A DNA stretch of 41,210 bases from an uncultured Verrucomicrobia subdivision 3 bacterium (lineage in GTDB: Bacteria > Verrucomicrobiota > Verrucomicrobiia > Limisphaerales > UBA11358), in NCBI GenBank assembly GCA_903889895.1, contig CAISYZ010000196.1, positions 1 through 41,210 of the forward strand. The letters are read 5' to 3'. Each line of letters begins with the position of its first letter. Position 1 is the stretch's first letter. The notes under the pieces are model-generated. The model was given only the letters and a program-made list of their open reading frames with translations. It was not told the DNA's origin and did no database searches. This document shows positions 7,861 to 16,790 of this stretch, piece by piece. The position numbers and the translations under genes are program-made.

Positions 7861-8018
7861 CGTGGGCCAACCGTTTGGGCGGCGGCGGATGCGCCGGGTT
7901 TGCTAAATGAGGTTGCCGAGCCATAACCAACCTGAATTTATGCTGGACATCGTTTTCCGGCGAGCCTAGGGTCGTTTTATGAAAAAGGATAGGCTACATA
8001 GGCCTTCTTCCATTATCT

Positions 8019-8493
8019 GTTAGGCGCATGAGAGCGATCATCACCATTTTATTTGTTTGCCTCTGCGCAACTGGGTGCAGCACATACCGAGACATCCAGA
8101 TATGTCCGCAAGATTGCCGGCCAGTTGTGGATGTCCACGGGAATGGTTCAAGCGACCCGACATTTGCAGCTTGGGAAGCTTACGACCAGCGACTCAGAAA
8201 GCAGAAGATTTACTATTGGTTGACGGATTCCGAAGGCCGGCCAGTGACAGCATATCGTGAAAAAAGCGACATGAGCATTTATGACTGGCTTTTCGCTTCG
8301 TATTGGCCAATCACCCCCACAAAAGATCACCCAAAGCTGATTAGGGAGATGGTTACGCTAAAAGGCCACTCGACTGATGTTGTATTTCATTTGGATTATC
8401 CCGACGGCCATGAGGATTCGATTGCGCTTCGTGAGGCGACGCTGGAGAAGCGTAAGGATTATGAAATTCTTTATGTCAAATGATGCGCCTAAC
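8019..8493 (+). other. Integron-cassette-like unit bounded by 11-bp inverted repeats
   Basis: GTTAGGCGCAT (8019-8029) and ATGCGCCTAAC (8483-8493) are perfect inverted copies that exactly bracket one small gene, whose ATG overlaps the left copy and whose stop overlaps the right. GTTAGGC and GCCTAAC match the R' (GTTRRRY) and R'' (RYYYAAC) ends of integron attC sites, and an ORF starting a few bases after R' is the usual cassette layout. A good partner for the right-hand site (GTTGGGGC near 8533) is only approximate, and no integrase gene is in the window. It may be a lone cassette or a relic. Confidence 0.45.
8028..8483 (+). CDS. Small predicted lipoprotein, unknown function
   Basis: A 151-residue protein with a lipoprotein signal: MRAIITILFVCLCATGCSTY, with the lipobox cysteine at about residue 17, so it is probably lipid-anchored in a membrane facing the periplasm. 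The mature part is soluble and polar, with two Trp/Tyr-rich stretches (KIYYWLTDSEGRPV and SIYDWLFASYWPIT), and I recognise no domain. Codon use is AT-richer than in the flanking housekeeping genes. It is enclosed by cassette-like inverted repeats, both of which point to horizontal acquisition. There is no co-directional neighbour in an operon. Function unknown. Confidence 0.75.
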   Translation: MRAIITILFVCLCATGCSTYRDIQICPQDCRPVVDVHGNGSSDPTFAAWEAYDQRLRKQKIYYWLTDSEGRPVTAYREKSDMSIYDWLFASYWPITPTKDHPKLIREMVTLKGHSTDVVFHLDYPDGHEDSIALREATLEKRKDYEILYVK

Positions 8494-8552
8494 CAGATTA
8501 GATGAGAAGGCAGACCACTGACGCGATGGTGCGTTGGGGCTAAAGTCTGCCG

Positions 8553-8657
8553 ATGAAAACTACCACTAATAAAAACCGTTCCACTCCGTCCGTCGTTTCC
8601 CCTTCGTCCGCTGCCGTCGGCAGCGGGTTCATCCTCGGCCTTGATCTCGGTGACGGG
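8553..8657 (+). pseudogene. N-terminal remnant resembling an IS110-family transposase
   Basis: From the ATG at 8553 the frame reads a Ser/Thr-rich start (MKTTTNKNRSTPSV) and then GSGFILGLDLGD. This resembles the first catalytic Asp motif of DEDD (RuvC-like) transposases of the IS110 group, which begin with GxD near residues 5-30. After codon 34 the similarity stops and the frame runs into the 3' end of the next gene on the other strand. A GGCAGAC/GTCTGCC inverted repeat (8509-8515 and 8545-8551) lies just upstream. Other proteins start with a similar GxDxG strand (ROK kinases, RuvC-like nucleases), so the family call is tentative. Confidence 0.4.
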
Positions 8658-8662
8658 CCGGG

Positions 8663-10273
8663 TCAGGGTTTGGCGGCGGGCTTCGGTTCCAGCGCCTTGA
8701 GCTTGTCGTCAATGGCGTTCCGGCCGGGATAGTCCGGCGCTTCGGCCACGAGCGCGCGATAATTGGCCGCCGCCTCGTCGAGCCGGCCTGCCGCTGCCAG
8801 CTTTTCACCCAGCGTCAGGCGCAGGCGGATTCGCTGCTGCGGCGAGGGATTGAGTTTGAGCGCGTTCTGCCACGCGGCAATCGCCGAACTCGGCTTGCCG
8901 GAGGCTTCGAAAAGCGTGGCCAGCTTTTCCGTGAGCACCGCGCTGCGCGGCGTCAGCGGCACCTGGTCGGCCAGGAAATCGAGCAATTGCGGCGGGCGCA
9001 AGCCGTGCGCGAGGTCCAGGCAGATGAGCCGGTCGAATGACCATTCCAGCAGCGGGTTGTGGGTGCGCGTCAGCAGCCCGTGCAATTCCGGCGGCGATTT
9101 TTTGAACGGCTGATACAGCGGATCGCCGATGACCGCCGTCTGCCACGAGAGGGCGATTTGCGAGGCCCAGGCCGCCTCGCCGAAGGTGTAGCCGTTGCCG
9201 AGCGCCTGCAAACAGAAGGCGACGTTGGGTGTGAATTGCAGATACGGTTCATACACGCAGCCCATCGTGCAGGTCGCGCCCTGGGCGAGCAGCGGTCCGC
9301 ACCAGTTGCGCGTGGCGCTGCGCACGGTGTCCGCGCTGTAGGAATGCAGGTGATACGCAAACGCGCCGGGCATGAACTCAACCTGCGGCAGCGTGAACGG
9401 CCCGCAGACCTCGCCCGCATACCAGCCGGCATAAATGCCGATGTGACTCAGCGGAAACGATGCGGGCAGCGTGGCTTCGTTGGTGTCCACCTCCACTTCA
9501 AACCCGAGCTGCCGCGCGACGCCCGCGCCCGCGAGCATCCATTCATCGCCGAGAAAATAACTGTTCGTGCGGACCAGTCCGCGCGCGTCGAAATAGGCGC
9601 GCCCCCACAGGCCGGTGGCTTCTGCCACCATCGCCTTGTCCACGAGCTGCGCGGCGATTTCCGGCGTCGGGCCGTCGAGGCGGGCGACCAGCAGGATGCC
9701 GTTGGTGCAGTTCATCGCGGCGCGGTTGGTGCAGAGGTAATACGGATTCGCGAGCGGCCCGGTCAGCGGGACGCGCATTTTGATGAGCGGCAGCCAGGCG
9801 AGTTCGGAATCCACCGAGGCTTCGTTGCGCCGGAAGGGTTCGCCGGTGAGCTTGGCCTCGAGTTCATCCAGCCGCGAAACGGGCTGGATTTTCAGCGGCA
9901 CGCCGTAGCACAGGACGGCGTAGCGGATTTTGGATTGCACGACGCGGACGACGGTGTTCTCCGGCTGGCCGTTGGTGGCGGGCGTGGTGACCTCGGCAAA
10001 TTTCCACAAGCCGGCGGCCGCCAGCCGGTCGGCGAGCGGCTTCTGCAAAAAATCCGTGAAGTCCGCGCGCGTCATGGCCTCGTTGGTCGTCAGGCCAAAC
10101 CCGAAAATCCGGTCGGCCGGCACCTGGCGCGCGGTCGCGTAATGTTCCGCGACGGCCTTGGATGCCGGCAGCTGCGAATTATAGACGATGACCACTTCGT
10201 CGCCGCCGGCTTGCACCCACAGCGGGGCGAGCAGCAGCAGCCAGAGCGGCCAGATGGTTCGCAAAAAAAGCAT
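8663..10273 (-). CDS. TIGR03790 family protein with C-terminal TPR-like region
   Basis: A 536-residue exported protein. Residues 1-~22 (MLFLRTIWPLWLLLLAPLWVQA) form a signal peptide. The body has the recognisable TIGR03790 features: DEVVIVYNSQLPASKAVAEHY near the start of the mature chain, YAVLCYGVPLKI near residue ~125, and a long central region ending in WQTAVIGDPLYQPF. The last ~100 residues (SSAIAAWQNALKLNPSPQQRIR and AGRLDEAAANYRALVAEAPDYPG) look like two TPR repeats. The family is common in Verrucomicrobia and Planctomycetes and has no known biochemical role. The ATG at 10273 was preferred over a TTG at 10285 because it gives a clean signal peptide. The GH5 gene upstream on the same strand is 37 bp away. 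Confidence 0.85.
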   Translation of the reverse strand: MLFLRTIWPLWLLLLAPLWVQAGGDEVVIVYNSQLPASKAVAEHYATARQVPADRIFGFGLTTNEAMTRADFTDFLQKPLADRLAAAGLWKFAEVTTPATNGQPENTVVRVVQSKIRYAVLCYGVPLKIQPVSRLDELEAKLTGEPFRRNEASVDSELAWLPLIKMRVPLTGPLANPYYLCTNRAAMNCTNGILLVARLDGPTPEIAAQLVDKAMVAEATGLWGRAYFDARGLVRTNSYFLGDEWMLAGAGVARQLGFEVEVDTNEATLPASFPLSHIGIYAGWYAGEVCGPFTLPQVEFMPGAFAYHLHSYSADTVRSATRNWCGPLLAQGATCTMGCVYEPYLQFTPNVAFCLQALGNGYTFGEAAWASQIALSWQTAVIGDPLYQPFKKSPPELHGLLTRTHNPLLEWSFDRLICLDLAHGLRPPQLLDFLADQVPLTPRSAVLTEKLATLFEASGKPSSAIAAWQNALKLNPSPQQRIRLRLTLGEKLAAAGRLDEAAANYRALVAEAPDYPGRNAIDDKLKALEPKPAAKP

Positions 10274-10309
10274 GGGTTGATTCAACTGCCTCCGTGTCCT
10301 GCAAAAAAT

Positions 10310-11470
10310 TTAACGGTCAAAAAGCGCCGCGTGCATGCCCGGCATTGCGCGCTGCTCCTTTTTGTCCCAATAGCGAAAGCCGGCGCTCCAATCCCAAATG
10401 CACCAGCCCAGCTGCAAATTTTCCGCCGTGCGCCGGAACGCGGAATAAAAATTCGCGCGCGACTGCGGATCGCCCTTGGTGAACGCGCCGAACTCGCCGA
10501 TGTGCACCGGCCGGCCATAATATTCCGACCAGTCATGGACGTATTTTAGTTTGCCGGTGAACGCCACCGGGCCGCTCGGGTTTTTAGCCGCCGGCAGCGT
10601 ATTGTATTTTTTGATCCAGTCCAGCACCCACGGTTTTGGCTTCAGGCTCAAGTCCGGCTCGAGCGGCGTGGCCGGCGGGCCGGGAAAGACAATGCCCGTC
10701 TGCAAAAAATCCGTGCCTGTCCAGGTCGCGCCCTGGTGCGTGAAATGAAACGGTTCGTAGCAATGCACCGAAACAATGACGTTGTCATCCGGCGGCAGCA
10801 CGAGGTTCTTGAGTTCGGCGATGTCGCCCCAGCTGCCCGGTTCCACAAAAATTGTCCGGCCGGGATTGTTCTGGCGGATTTCCGCAATGGCGCGGGCGTA
10901 AATCGGATTCATCAAGGCGGTCGTGGCTTGGTCGTGCGGCTCGTTGTCCAGTTCAAACGCCAGCGTGCCGGGGAAATTTTTGTAATGGGCCGCGACCTGT
11001 CGCCAGATGGCGAGAAATTCCGCCGTGGCCCCGACAGGATCTTTGTCCAGTTCGCCGAAGTGATGGATGTTGATCATCACCGCGAGTTTATTGTTGAGCG
11101 CGTTGGTCACGACAAAATCCGCCTTGGCAAAAATTTCCGGCGCAAGCGCGAAGTCCGGTGCGCTGCCGGCGTAATGATGCCAGCCCACCGGCACGCGCAC
11201 ATGGTCAAACCCTTCGCGCTTCATCGCGGCAAATTCCTCGGCGGAGACCGTGACGCCCCAGCTTTGCTTCGGCGGCGCTTCGAGATAATTGCCAAGGTTC
11301 GCTCCATGCTGAAAGAGTTTGGCCGCGTGATAGGCCGGCGAGTCGTGGTCGGTGAGCGGTTGCATGGCCGGCGGATTCGCCGGTTTAAAAATCGTTTCCT
11401 CGGCGGATTGCCCCGAAAATCTGCCGCCCAAAAAAAAGCCCGCGATAATAATGGCAGAAATGATTTTCAT
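10310..11470 (-). CDS. Glycoside hydrolase family 5 (cellulase-like), exported
   Basis: A 386-residue (beta/alpha)8-barrel glycosidase with an N-terminal signal peptide ([20 protein letters not shown]). Visible family features are NLGNYLEAP near the start of the barrel, [13 protein letters not shown] (conserved Arg region), FELDNEPHD (proposed acid/base Glu in NEP) near residue ~170, and HIGEFGAF (proposed nucleophile Glu) near residue ~335. It is likely a periplasmic or secreted endo-beta-glycanase; GH5 covers cellulose, mannan and xyloglucan, so the substrate is open. Its ATG overlaps the stop of the upstream MBL-fold gene by 4 bp, implying translational coupling even though the two functions are not obviously linked. 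Confidence 0.9.
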   Translation of the reverse strand: MKIISAIIIAGFFLGGRFSGQSAEETIFKPANPPAMQPLTDHDSPAYHAAKLFQHGANLGNYLEAPPKQSWGVTVSAEEFAAMKREGFDHVRVPVGWHHYAGSAPDFALAPEIFAKADFVVTNALNNKLAVMINIHHFGELDKDPVGATAEFLAIWRQVAAHYKNFPGTLAFELDNEPHDQATTALMNPIYARAIAEIRQNNPGRTIFVEPGSWGDIAELKNLVLPPDDNVIVSVHCYEPFHFTHQGATWTGTDFLQTGIVFPGPPATPLEPDLSLKPKPWVLDWIKKYNTLPAAKNPSGPVAFTGKLKYVHDWSEYYGRPVHIGEFGAFTKGDPQSRANFYSAFRRTAENLQLGWCIWDWSAGFRYWDKKEQRAMPGMHAALFDR

Positions 11471-12252
11471 GATTCAGCCGTCACCTTCAACCCGTCCCAC
11501 GCGAGCGAAATGCCCGGCGGCAGTTCCGCCTGCGACTGGTCGTGGTCGTAATCGTGCGTCAGGTGCGTGAAGAACGTCTGTTGCGCGTTGATGCGCCGCG
11601 CCGCCGTGAGCGCTTCGTCGAGGCACATGTGCGTCGGGTGCGGCTTGTGGCGCAGCGCGTCCAGCACGGCGATTTCCACGCCGCGAATTTTTTCCAGGAC
11701 GGCTTCGGGAATTTCTTTGCAGTCGCTCAAATACGCGAGCCGCTTGCGCCCGTCCTGCTCGAACAAAAATCCCGTCGTCGTCATGCTGCCGTGTGGCAGG
11801 TCGAATGGCGTGATTTGCAGGTCGCCGATTTCAAACGGGGCGGTGATGAGTTTTTCTTCGGGCATGAAATAGCCCTTCGGCCACGGGCCTTGGTGGAACG
11901 CGTAGATGAACACGCGGCGCAGATGCACCATCGTCGCCTCGCTCGCGTAGATGGGCAGCGTGCCGCCGCGCGCGTCGCAGAACCGGCGGCAGTCGTCCAT
12001 GCCGAGGATGTGGTCGGCGTGCGCGTGGGTGACGAGCACGGCGTCGAGCCACTTGATTTTTTCGCGCAGACACTGGAGGCGGAATTCCGGCGGCGTGTCC
12101 ACGACGAGCTGGGTTTTATCCGTCGCGACGTAAATGGCCGGGCGGGTGCGCCAGTTTTTGGGGTTGGCGAGAAATTCCGGCGGATAATCCAAGCCGATGA
12201 GCGGCACGCCTTGCGAGGTGCCGCTGCCGAGAAAGGTGAAGGAAAAAGCCAT
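11467..12252 (-). CDS. MBL-fold metallo-hydrolase (PhnP-like phosphodiesterase family)
   Basis: A 261-residue cytoplasmic metallo-beta-lactamase-fold protein. The start [16 protein letters not shown] and the metal motif [14 protein letters not shown] (HxHxDH, residues ~96-109) are diagnostic. Further ligands are probably in [17 protein letters not shown] and the C-terminal [12 protein letters not shown]. The GTSxGxP start and overall length match the phosphoribosyl 1,2-cyclic phosphate phosphodiesterase (PhnP)/lipoyltransferase-associated hydrolase group, but no phn genes are nearby, so only the fold and metal dependence are certain. It is the first gene of a minus-strand group with GH5, with a 4-bp overlap. 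Confidence 0.9.
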   Translation of the reverse strand: MAFSFTFLGSGTSQGVPLIGLDYPPEFLANPKNWRTRPAIYVATDKTQLVVDTPPEFRLQCLREKIKWLDAVLVTHAHADHILGMDDCRRFCDARGGTLPIYASEATMVHLRRVFIYAFHQGPWPKGYFMPEEKLITAPFEIGDLQITPFDLPHGSMTTTGFLFEQDGRKRLAYLSDCKEIPEAVLEKIRGVEIAVLDALRHKPHPTHMCLDEALTAARRINAQQTFFTHLTHDYDHDQSQAELPPGISLAWDGLKVTAES

Positions 12253-12356
12253 GGTCTAATTTCGCGGTGCGAAGTTAGCACACGGGGGGAATTTCCGGCG
12301 AATAAAAATTTACCCGCTAATTTTCAACGTGGCAGTGACGGGTTGTCACCCCGCTC

Positions 12357-13304
12357 TCACTCATTCCCGACAAACGGATAAGCGGAAATTAAAAAATCAG
12401 TGTCAGCGGCGGCGGTCGCGCCACTCGGTGGGGAGTTATATTTGGTGGTGCTCATGCTGGCGGCATAGGCTAATACAGAAGGACTGATCCAGCGCCGTGA
12501 GGTGGCATGGCCATCCGCCCAGCCAAAAGTGCTTGTGGTGCCATGGAAGGCGGCTGGCGAGTCTAGAATCGAGGTGCCGGACCAATTGTTTGCCGCTGTT
12601 CCGGCGACATTCATAACCCAAGTGCCCCAATTTTCACCACGCGGATCATTCTCTTCAACGAATACCATCTTACTGGTGGGGTGAATTAATTGCGTTCGTT
12701 TGGTCAAAATTTCGGACTGGATTGGATCCGCAGTCCAAGTCTGTCCATTTAAGCCGGTGACACCGGAATAACTACGGAAGGCAAATCCCCCTGAGGCTGG
12801 AAATGAAGTTCCGGCCGACAATTGAAATCGTGAATCTCCGGGACAATGCACCACATTCGGGTTTTTTAAATACTGCCCCAATGCACCTTGGCTGATACAT
12901 TGTTGAGTTAGGAGCACGATGTAATCTTGAAGACCTAATGAACCTTGTGCCGGCACCACGGGTAGACTGTTGCCTATCCCGGTAGCGGTGGCATACTGCC
13001 AGCACCATGGATTTTGGGCGACTCCGTTAATGTTGAGCGCAGGGTTTCCCGTTCCCGTAAGAGCCACGTTGTTCATGTTGACCAAATAATCCCGATTGTC
13101 ATCCGAATACATGATCCACGCCAAAACCAGTTGCTTTTGGTCGCTCACACAAACCGCCGTGGAAGCCTTCTGTTTCGACTTGGCCAGCGCCGGCAACAAC
13201 ATTGCCGCGAGAATCGCAATGATGGCAATCACCACCAGCAATTCAATCAAGGTGAAGCCCACTTTTGAGAATTGTGAACGTCTAAGAAGTGCGGATTTTA
13301 TCAT
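12357..13304 (-). CDS. Prepilin-type cleavage/methylation protein (verrucomicrobial G-type)
   Basis: A 315-residue protein. The prepilin leader [16 protein letters not shown] ends at the processing glycine, followed by [20 protein letters not shown] with Glu at +5. The globular part has the usual verrucomicrobial/planctomycete layout: [20 protein letters not shown] after the helix, and near the C-terminus the H-X9-DG-type segment [15 protein letters not shown]. Such proteins occur in very large numbers in these genomes; pilus or secretion roles are assumed, not shown. The ATG at 13304 gives the standard short leader; an in-frame start at 13376 would add 24 atypical residues. No convincing Shine-Dalgarno sequence is seen. 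Confidence 0.88.
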   Translation of the reverse strand: MIKSALLRRSQFSKVGFTLIELLVVIAIIAILAAMLLPALAKSKQKASTAVCVSDQKQLVLAWIMYSDDNRDYLVNMNNVALTGTGNPALNINGVAQNPWCWQYATATGIGNSLPVVPAQGSLGLQDYIVLLTQQCISQGALGQYLKNPNVVHCPGDSRFQLSAGTSFPASGGFAFRSYSGVTGLNGQTWTADPIQSEILTKRTQLIHPTSKMVFVEENDPRGENWGTWVMNVAGTAANNWSGTSILDSPAAFHGTTSTFGWADGHATSRRWISPSVLAYAASMSTTKYNSPPSGATAAADTDFLISAYPFVGNE

Positions 13305-13668
13305 GGAATTAATAGTAAATTTGCAAGTTTTTGGAAAATGTTCAATCCCGAGAACTCGGGGTATAAAATCGAACATCCGGCATAGTTCTTGTATGGCTCA
13401 CAATCCGGAAGTTGCCGACTAAGAATTGGCGACTGGCTTTTTTCACAAAACAATATAGTAGCTAAAGACAACTACGAATGTAACTACCCGTATGGGTAGC
13501 TTGGCTTCAGGGTGCAGGGGTAACACCACGAATGACCGTTTCTGGGTTGCGACGAAATTATGGCAATTTCATTTTAAGTGCAATGGATTTTTCAATGCTT
13601 TCGCCGGGATGTGCTTTTTCTGTTTGCCCAAGCCGCCGCAATCCGCAAAGTTGTGCCGACTTTGACCG
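13305..13668. promoter_or_regulatory. Divergent intergenic region with hairpin
   Basis: A 364-bp gap between the minus-strand prepilin gene and recN. A perfect short hairpin CCCGAGAACTCGGG lies at 13347-13360, about 45-55 bp upstream of the prepilin start. On the minus strand a TATACC-like box directly precedes it. No recognisable ORF, RNA gene or LexA/DinR-type operator was seen upstream of recN. Confidence 0.3.
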
Positions 13669-15327
13669 ATGTTGACGACGCTGCGCATTAAAAACCTCGC
13701 CCTCGTGAGCGACCTCACGCTGGAACTCCAGCCGGGTTACAACGTCATCACCGGCGAGACCGGTGCGGGCAAGTCCATCATCCTTGGCGCTCTCAACCTC
13801 GTCCTCGGCGAACGCGCCGACCGCACGCTTATCCGCAGCGGTGAGGAGAGTTGTTCGGTCGAAGCCGTGTTCGACACCAAAAAACTCCGTGTGCCGCTGA
13901 AAATTTTTCTGGAAGAGAACGGCCTCGAACTGTGTGAAGACCATCAACTCGTGCTCAAGCGCACCTTTACCGCTGCCGGCACGAACCGACAGTTCATCAA
14001 CGGCTCGCCCACGGCGCTCGCCACACTCGCCGCGCTCGGCGAATGGCTCGTGGACATGCACGGCCCGCACGACCACCAGTCGCTGTTGCACGCGGGCAAG
14101 CAGCTTTTGATTCTCGATGCTTTCGGCGATTTGGAAAAAACGCGGGAAGAATTTGGCGAACTCGTTCGCCGCCGCACGGTGCTGGAGGCGGAGAAATCCG
14201 GGCTCGTCGTGGATGAGAAAACCTACGCGCAGCAACTGGATCTGCTGCGCTTCCAGGTTCAGGAAATTTCCACCGCGCGCTTGCAGGCCGGTGAAGATGA
14301 AGCGGTCGAGGCCGAATTCAATCGCGCCAGCAACGCCGCCAAGCTGCTTCAGTTGAGCCAGGCCGCGCTCGATGTTTTAAGCGAGAGCGACAGTTCACTG
14401 CTCACGCAATCCGGCGCGGTCGGCCGCGTGCTGGCGGAACTTCAGCGCGTGGACGATGCCGGCGCGAAAAATCTGGTCGAACTGCACGCGCAGGCCGCCG
14501 AGACGTTGCGCGAACTGCAATCCGCCGTTTCGCATTACGCGGACAAAGTGGATGTTGATCCCGCTCGACTGGCGGAATTGGAAGAGCGCCTGAATCTGCT
14601 CCACACACTCAAGCGCAAATACGGCGCGGACATCGCCGAAGTCATTGCTTTCGGTGACGATGCTAAACAAAAATTGTCTTCACTCGAATCGCGTGACGCT
14701 GAACTGTCCAGGCTGAATGCGGCGTTGGAAAAACTGGACGGGGAAATTCTCGCCGCCGGCAAAAAACTTTCCGCCGCACGCAAAAAAGTGATTCCGCAGC
14801 TGGCCAAAGCCGTGAGCAAACAGCTTGAAGATTTGGGCTTCAAGCAAAGTAAATTTGACGTGGCGATTTCCCCCGCAGCGCAACCATCGGCCTCCGGTTT
14901 GGACGAAATCGAATTTCAGTTCGCGCCGAATCCGGGCGAGCCAGCCAAACCGCTGCGTGCGATCGCGTCGTCCGGCGAAATGGCGCGCGTGATGTTGGCG
15001 TTGAAAACGGTGCTCGCGGCGGAAGATGAAATTCCCGTTTTGGTTTTTGATGAGGTGGACGCGAATGTCGGCGGCGAAACGGCGAATGTGGTTGGCGAAA
15101 AAATGCAGCAGATTGCCGCAAAGCGACAGGTGTTTTGCATCACGCATCTGCCGCAGGTCGCGGCGGCGGCAGACGCGCATTATGTCGTCAGCAAGCAGGT
15201 GAAAGGCGGCCGGACAATTTCCGAAATCACGTTGCTCGACAAAAAATCGCGCGTTACAGAACTCGCGCGGATGCTTGGCGGCCAGACGGATGCTGCTCGC
15301 AAACATGCGGAGGCGCTTTTGAAATGA
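13669..15327 (+). CDS. recN: DNA repair protein RecN
   Basis: An SMC-like ATPase acting early in double-strand break repair. The 552-residue product has the standard architecture: N-terminal MLTTLRIKNLALVSDLTLEL and Walker A GETGAGKSIILGALNLVLGE (residues ~28-47), a long central coiled-coil region rich in Glu, Leu and Ala (~155-400), and a C-terminal half-site with the ABC-type signature ASSGEMARVMLALK, Walker B VLVFDEVDANVGG and the switch THLPQVAAAADAHY. The length is normal for the family. The ATG at 13669 directly precedes the conserved LTTLRIKNLAL start. The fumarase-beta gene follows after about 57 bp on the same strand. Confidence 0.96.
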   Translation: MLTTLRIKNLALVSDLTLELQPGYNVITGETGAGKSIILGALNLVLGERADRTLIRSGEESCSVEAVFDTKKLRVPLKIFLEENGLELCEDHQLVLKRTFTAAGTNRQFINGSPTALATLAALGEWLVDMHGPHDHQSLLHAGKQLLILDAFGDLEKTREEFGELVRRRTVLEAEKSGLVVDEKTYAQQLDLLRFQVQEISTARLQAGEDEAVEAEFNRASNAAKLLQLSQAALDVLSESDSSLLTQSGAVGRVLAELQRVDDAGAKNLVELHAQAAETLRELQSAVSHYADKVDVDPARLAELEERLNLLHTLKRKYGADIAEVIAFGDDAKQKLSSLESRDAELSRLNAALEKLDGEILAAGKKLSAARKKVIPQLAKAVSKQLEDLGFKQSKFDVAISPAAQPSASGLDEIEFQFAPNPGEPAKPLRAIASSGEMARVMLALKTVLAAEDEIPVLVFDEVDANVGGETANVVGEKMQQIAAKRQVFCITHLPQVAAAADAHYVVSKQVKGGRTISEITLLDKKSRVTELARMLGGQTDAARKHAEALLK

Positions 15328-15384
15328 TTTTTCGCTTTTCCAAGCTGCCGGTTGTTGCGACTTTGGTGCCGGCCAATACTTTTT

Positions 15385-15960
15385 ATGATTAAGCTTTCAT
15401 TTCCGTTCACCGAAGAAAAAATCCGCGCGCTGAAAGTCGGCGACGAGGTGCTGATTTCCGGCACGGTATTCACCGGTCGTGACGCGGTGCATAAGTATTT
15501 GCATGAAGGCGGCGCGCTGCCGGATGGTGTGAGTTTCAAGGACGGCATCATTTACCACTGCGGCCCGGTGATGATGAAACAGCCGGACGGCAGCTTCACC
15601 TGCACCGCCGCCGGCCCGACGACGTCCATCCGTGAGGAGCCGTATCAATGGCAGGTCATCCGCGATTTCGGTTTGCGCGGCGTTATTGGCAAAGGCGGCA
15701 TGGGGCCGAAGACGCAAGCGGCGTGCAAAGAATACGGCTGCGTGTATCTGCACGCCATCGGCGGCGCAGCGCAGGTGCTGGCCGAGTGCATCAAGAAGGT
15801 GAACAACGTGTATTTCCTTGAAAAATTCGGTTCGCCGGAAGCCATCTGGGAACTCGCGGTGGTGGATTTTCCGGCGGTGGTGACGATTGACGCGCACGGC
15901 AATTCGTTGCACGAGGAAGTTTTTGCCAAGAGCCAGGCGGCGCTGGCGGCGCGGCTCTAA
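15385..15960 (+). CDS. Class I fumarate hydratase, beta (C-terminal) subunit
   Basis: A 191-residue protein matching the C-terminal swivelling domain of iron-sulfur class I hydro-lyases (fumarase / L-tartrate dehydratase beta). Features are LKVGDEVLISGTVFTGRDA near the N-terminus, YHCGPVM, IGKGGMGPKTQAACKEYG in the middle and AIGGAAQVLAECIKKVNNVY. The beta chain supplies substrate-binding residues; the 4Fe-4S cluster ligands are in the alpha chain, and no alpha gene is in the window. Two-subunit fumarases are usually encoded side by side, so a split locus or a distant alpha gene is expected. The ATG at 15385 gives the conventional N-terminus. Its 3' end overlaps the convergent lipoate-ligase-like gene by 4 bp. 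Confidence 0.9.
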   Translation: MIKLSFPFTEEKIRALKVGDEVLISGTVFTGRDAVHKYLHEGGALPDGVSFKDGIIYHCGPVMMKQPDGSFTCTAAGPTTSIREEPYQWQVIRDFGLRGVIGKGGMGPKTQAACKEYGCVYLHAIGGAAQVLAECIKKVNNVYFLEKFGSPEAIWELAVVDFPAVVTIDAHGNSLHEEVFAKSQAALAARL

Positions 15961-16700
15961 AATTTGAAATTCCACTCGCGCGTGGCGTATTTCTCCCGCG
16001 CAAGTTTTTCAATTTCCGCGAACGGCGGGTTTTGAAACGGCTCGGTCGCATTCCAGACTTCCGCCAGTGCAGATTTCACTATTTCGGCGGGCAAATTCAG
16101 ATTTGTGACAAACTCTTCGTGCGAACGGCGGGCGCGATAATCGGGCTCGAGCGACGGCATCAGCAGCAAATCACCGATGCAATTCAAATCACAATTTAGT
16201 AGCAGTGTGCCGTGGAAGAGTAAAAATTTTTTCCGGCGCCGCTGTGCGTTGCCGGCGATTTTTTCCGATCCGAGGCAAAGGTCGGTGTGGCCGCGAATGG
16301 AAATTGCGGATTGCGGATTACGGACTGTGGATTGGAGAAAAACATTTTCAATCGCGTCGCGATTTTTTTTCATGATGAACTGGTTCGCGGCGGTGATGTT
16401 TCGCGTCGGTCCGGTTTCGGAGATGCTCAAAATCAAACTATAATTCAATCCGCCGGGCATTTGCACGATGGTGCCGCCGCCGGAGCAGCGGCGAAAAATC
16501 GGCACAGAGCCTTTTTCGCATGCGGCGACGTTCACTTCCGTTGCCACCTTGTTCGCGTAGCCGACGACAACGAAGGTTTCGCGCGGCTCCCAAAAAATCA
16601 ATGTTTCACCGCCGAGGCCGGCTTCGCAACCGTCCAAAATCACCTCATCCGCCGCGAGTTGTTCGGCGGGCGTGAGCGGTGGCAGGTCGAGGCGCAACAT
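15957..16700 (-). CDS. Lipoate-protein ligase A family protein
   Basis: A 247-residue biotin/lipoate-ligase-fold protein. LIFWEPRETFVVVGYANKV, then the Arg-rich substrate loop IFRRCSGGGTIVQMPGGLNY, and LGSEKIAGNAQRRRKKFLLFHGTLLL with the catalytic-Lys-type GNAQRR segment, are all present. It would attach or transfer lipoate or octanoate to E2 or GcvH proteins. Before RGHTDLCLG the chain has an extra RNPQSAIS-type stretch encoded by a short TGCGGATT repeat (16302-16334). The ATG at 16700 leads into the conserved N-terminus; upstream codons are antisense to aceE. It is divergent from aceE with a 90-bp gap, which fits a role in pyruvate dehydrogenase lipoylation. Confidence 0.85.
   Translation of the reverse strand: MLRLDLPPLTPAEQLAADEVILDGCEAGLGGETLIFWEPRETFVVVGYANKVATEVNVAACEKGSVPIFRRCSGGGTIVQMPGGLNYSLILSISETGPTRNITAANQFIMKKNRDAIENVFLQSTVRNPQSAISIRGHTDLCLGSEKIAGNAQRRRKKFLLFHGTLLLNCDLNCIGDLLLMPSLEPDYRARRSHEEFVTNLNLPAEIVKSALAEVWNATEPFQNPPFAEIEKLAREKYATREWNFKF
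16302..16334. repeat. Short TGCGGATT tandem repeat inside the lipoate-ligase-like gene
   Basis: The plus strand carries imperfect tandem copies of ATTGCGGATT/ATTACGGA/CTGTGGATTGG within the coding region of the minus-strand ligase-like gene. In frame they encode the NPQSA-type peptide. Such CAATCCGCAATCCGC repeats are a frequent dispersed intergenic motif in several phyla (general knowledge), so this looks like an in-frame invasion that kept the reading frame. Confidence 0.55.
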
Positions 16701-16790
16701 TTTTGGCGTTTTGATTTCGCTGGCGATACGGAGACAAATTTCGTTTAATATGCGAGCTTCGTTTCCGTTTCGCGAAACGAGTTTATCCAA

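Noticed and set aside
9059-10549. 496-codon plus-strand ORF
   Set aside because: Shadow of the TIGR03790 gene and the 3' end of the GH5 gene; no start signal or domain.
13347-13360. Terminator at CCCGAGAACTCGGG
   Set aside because: No T-run on either side and it lies upstream of a gene start; a regulatory hairpin or chance palindrome is more likely.
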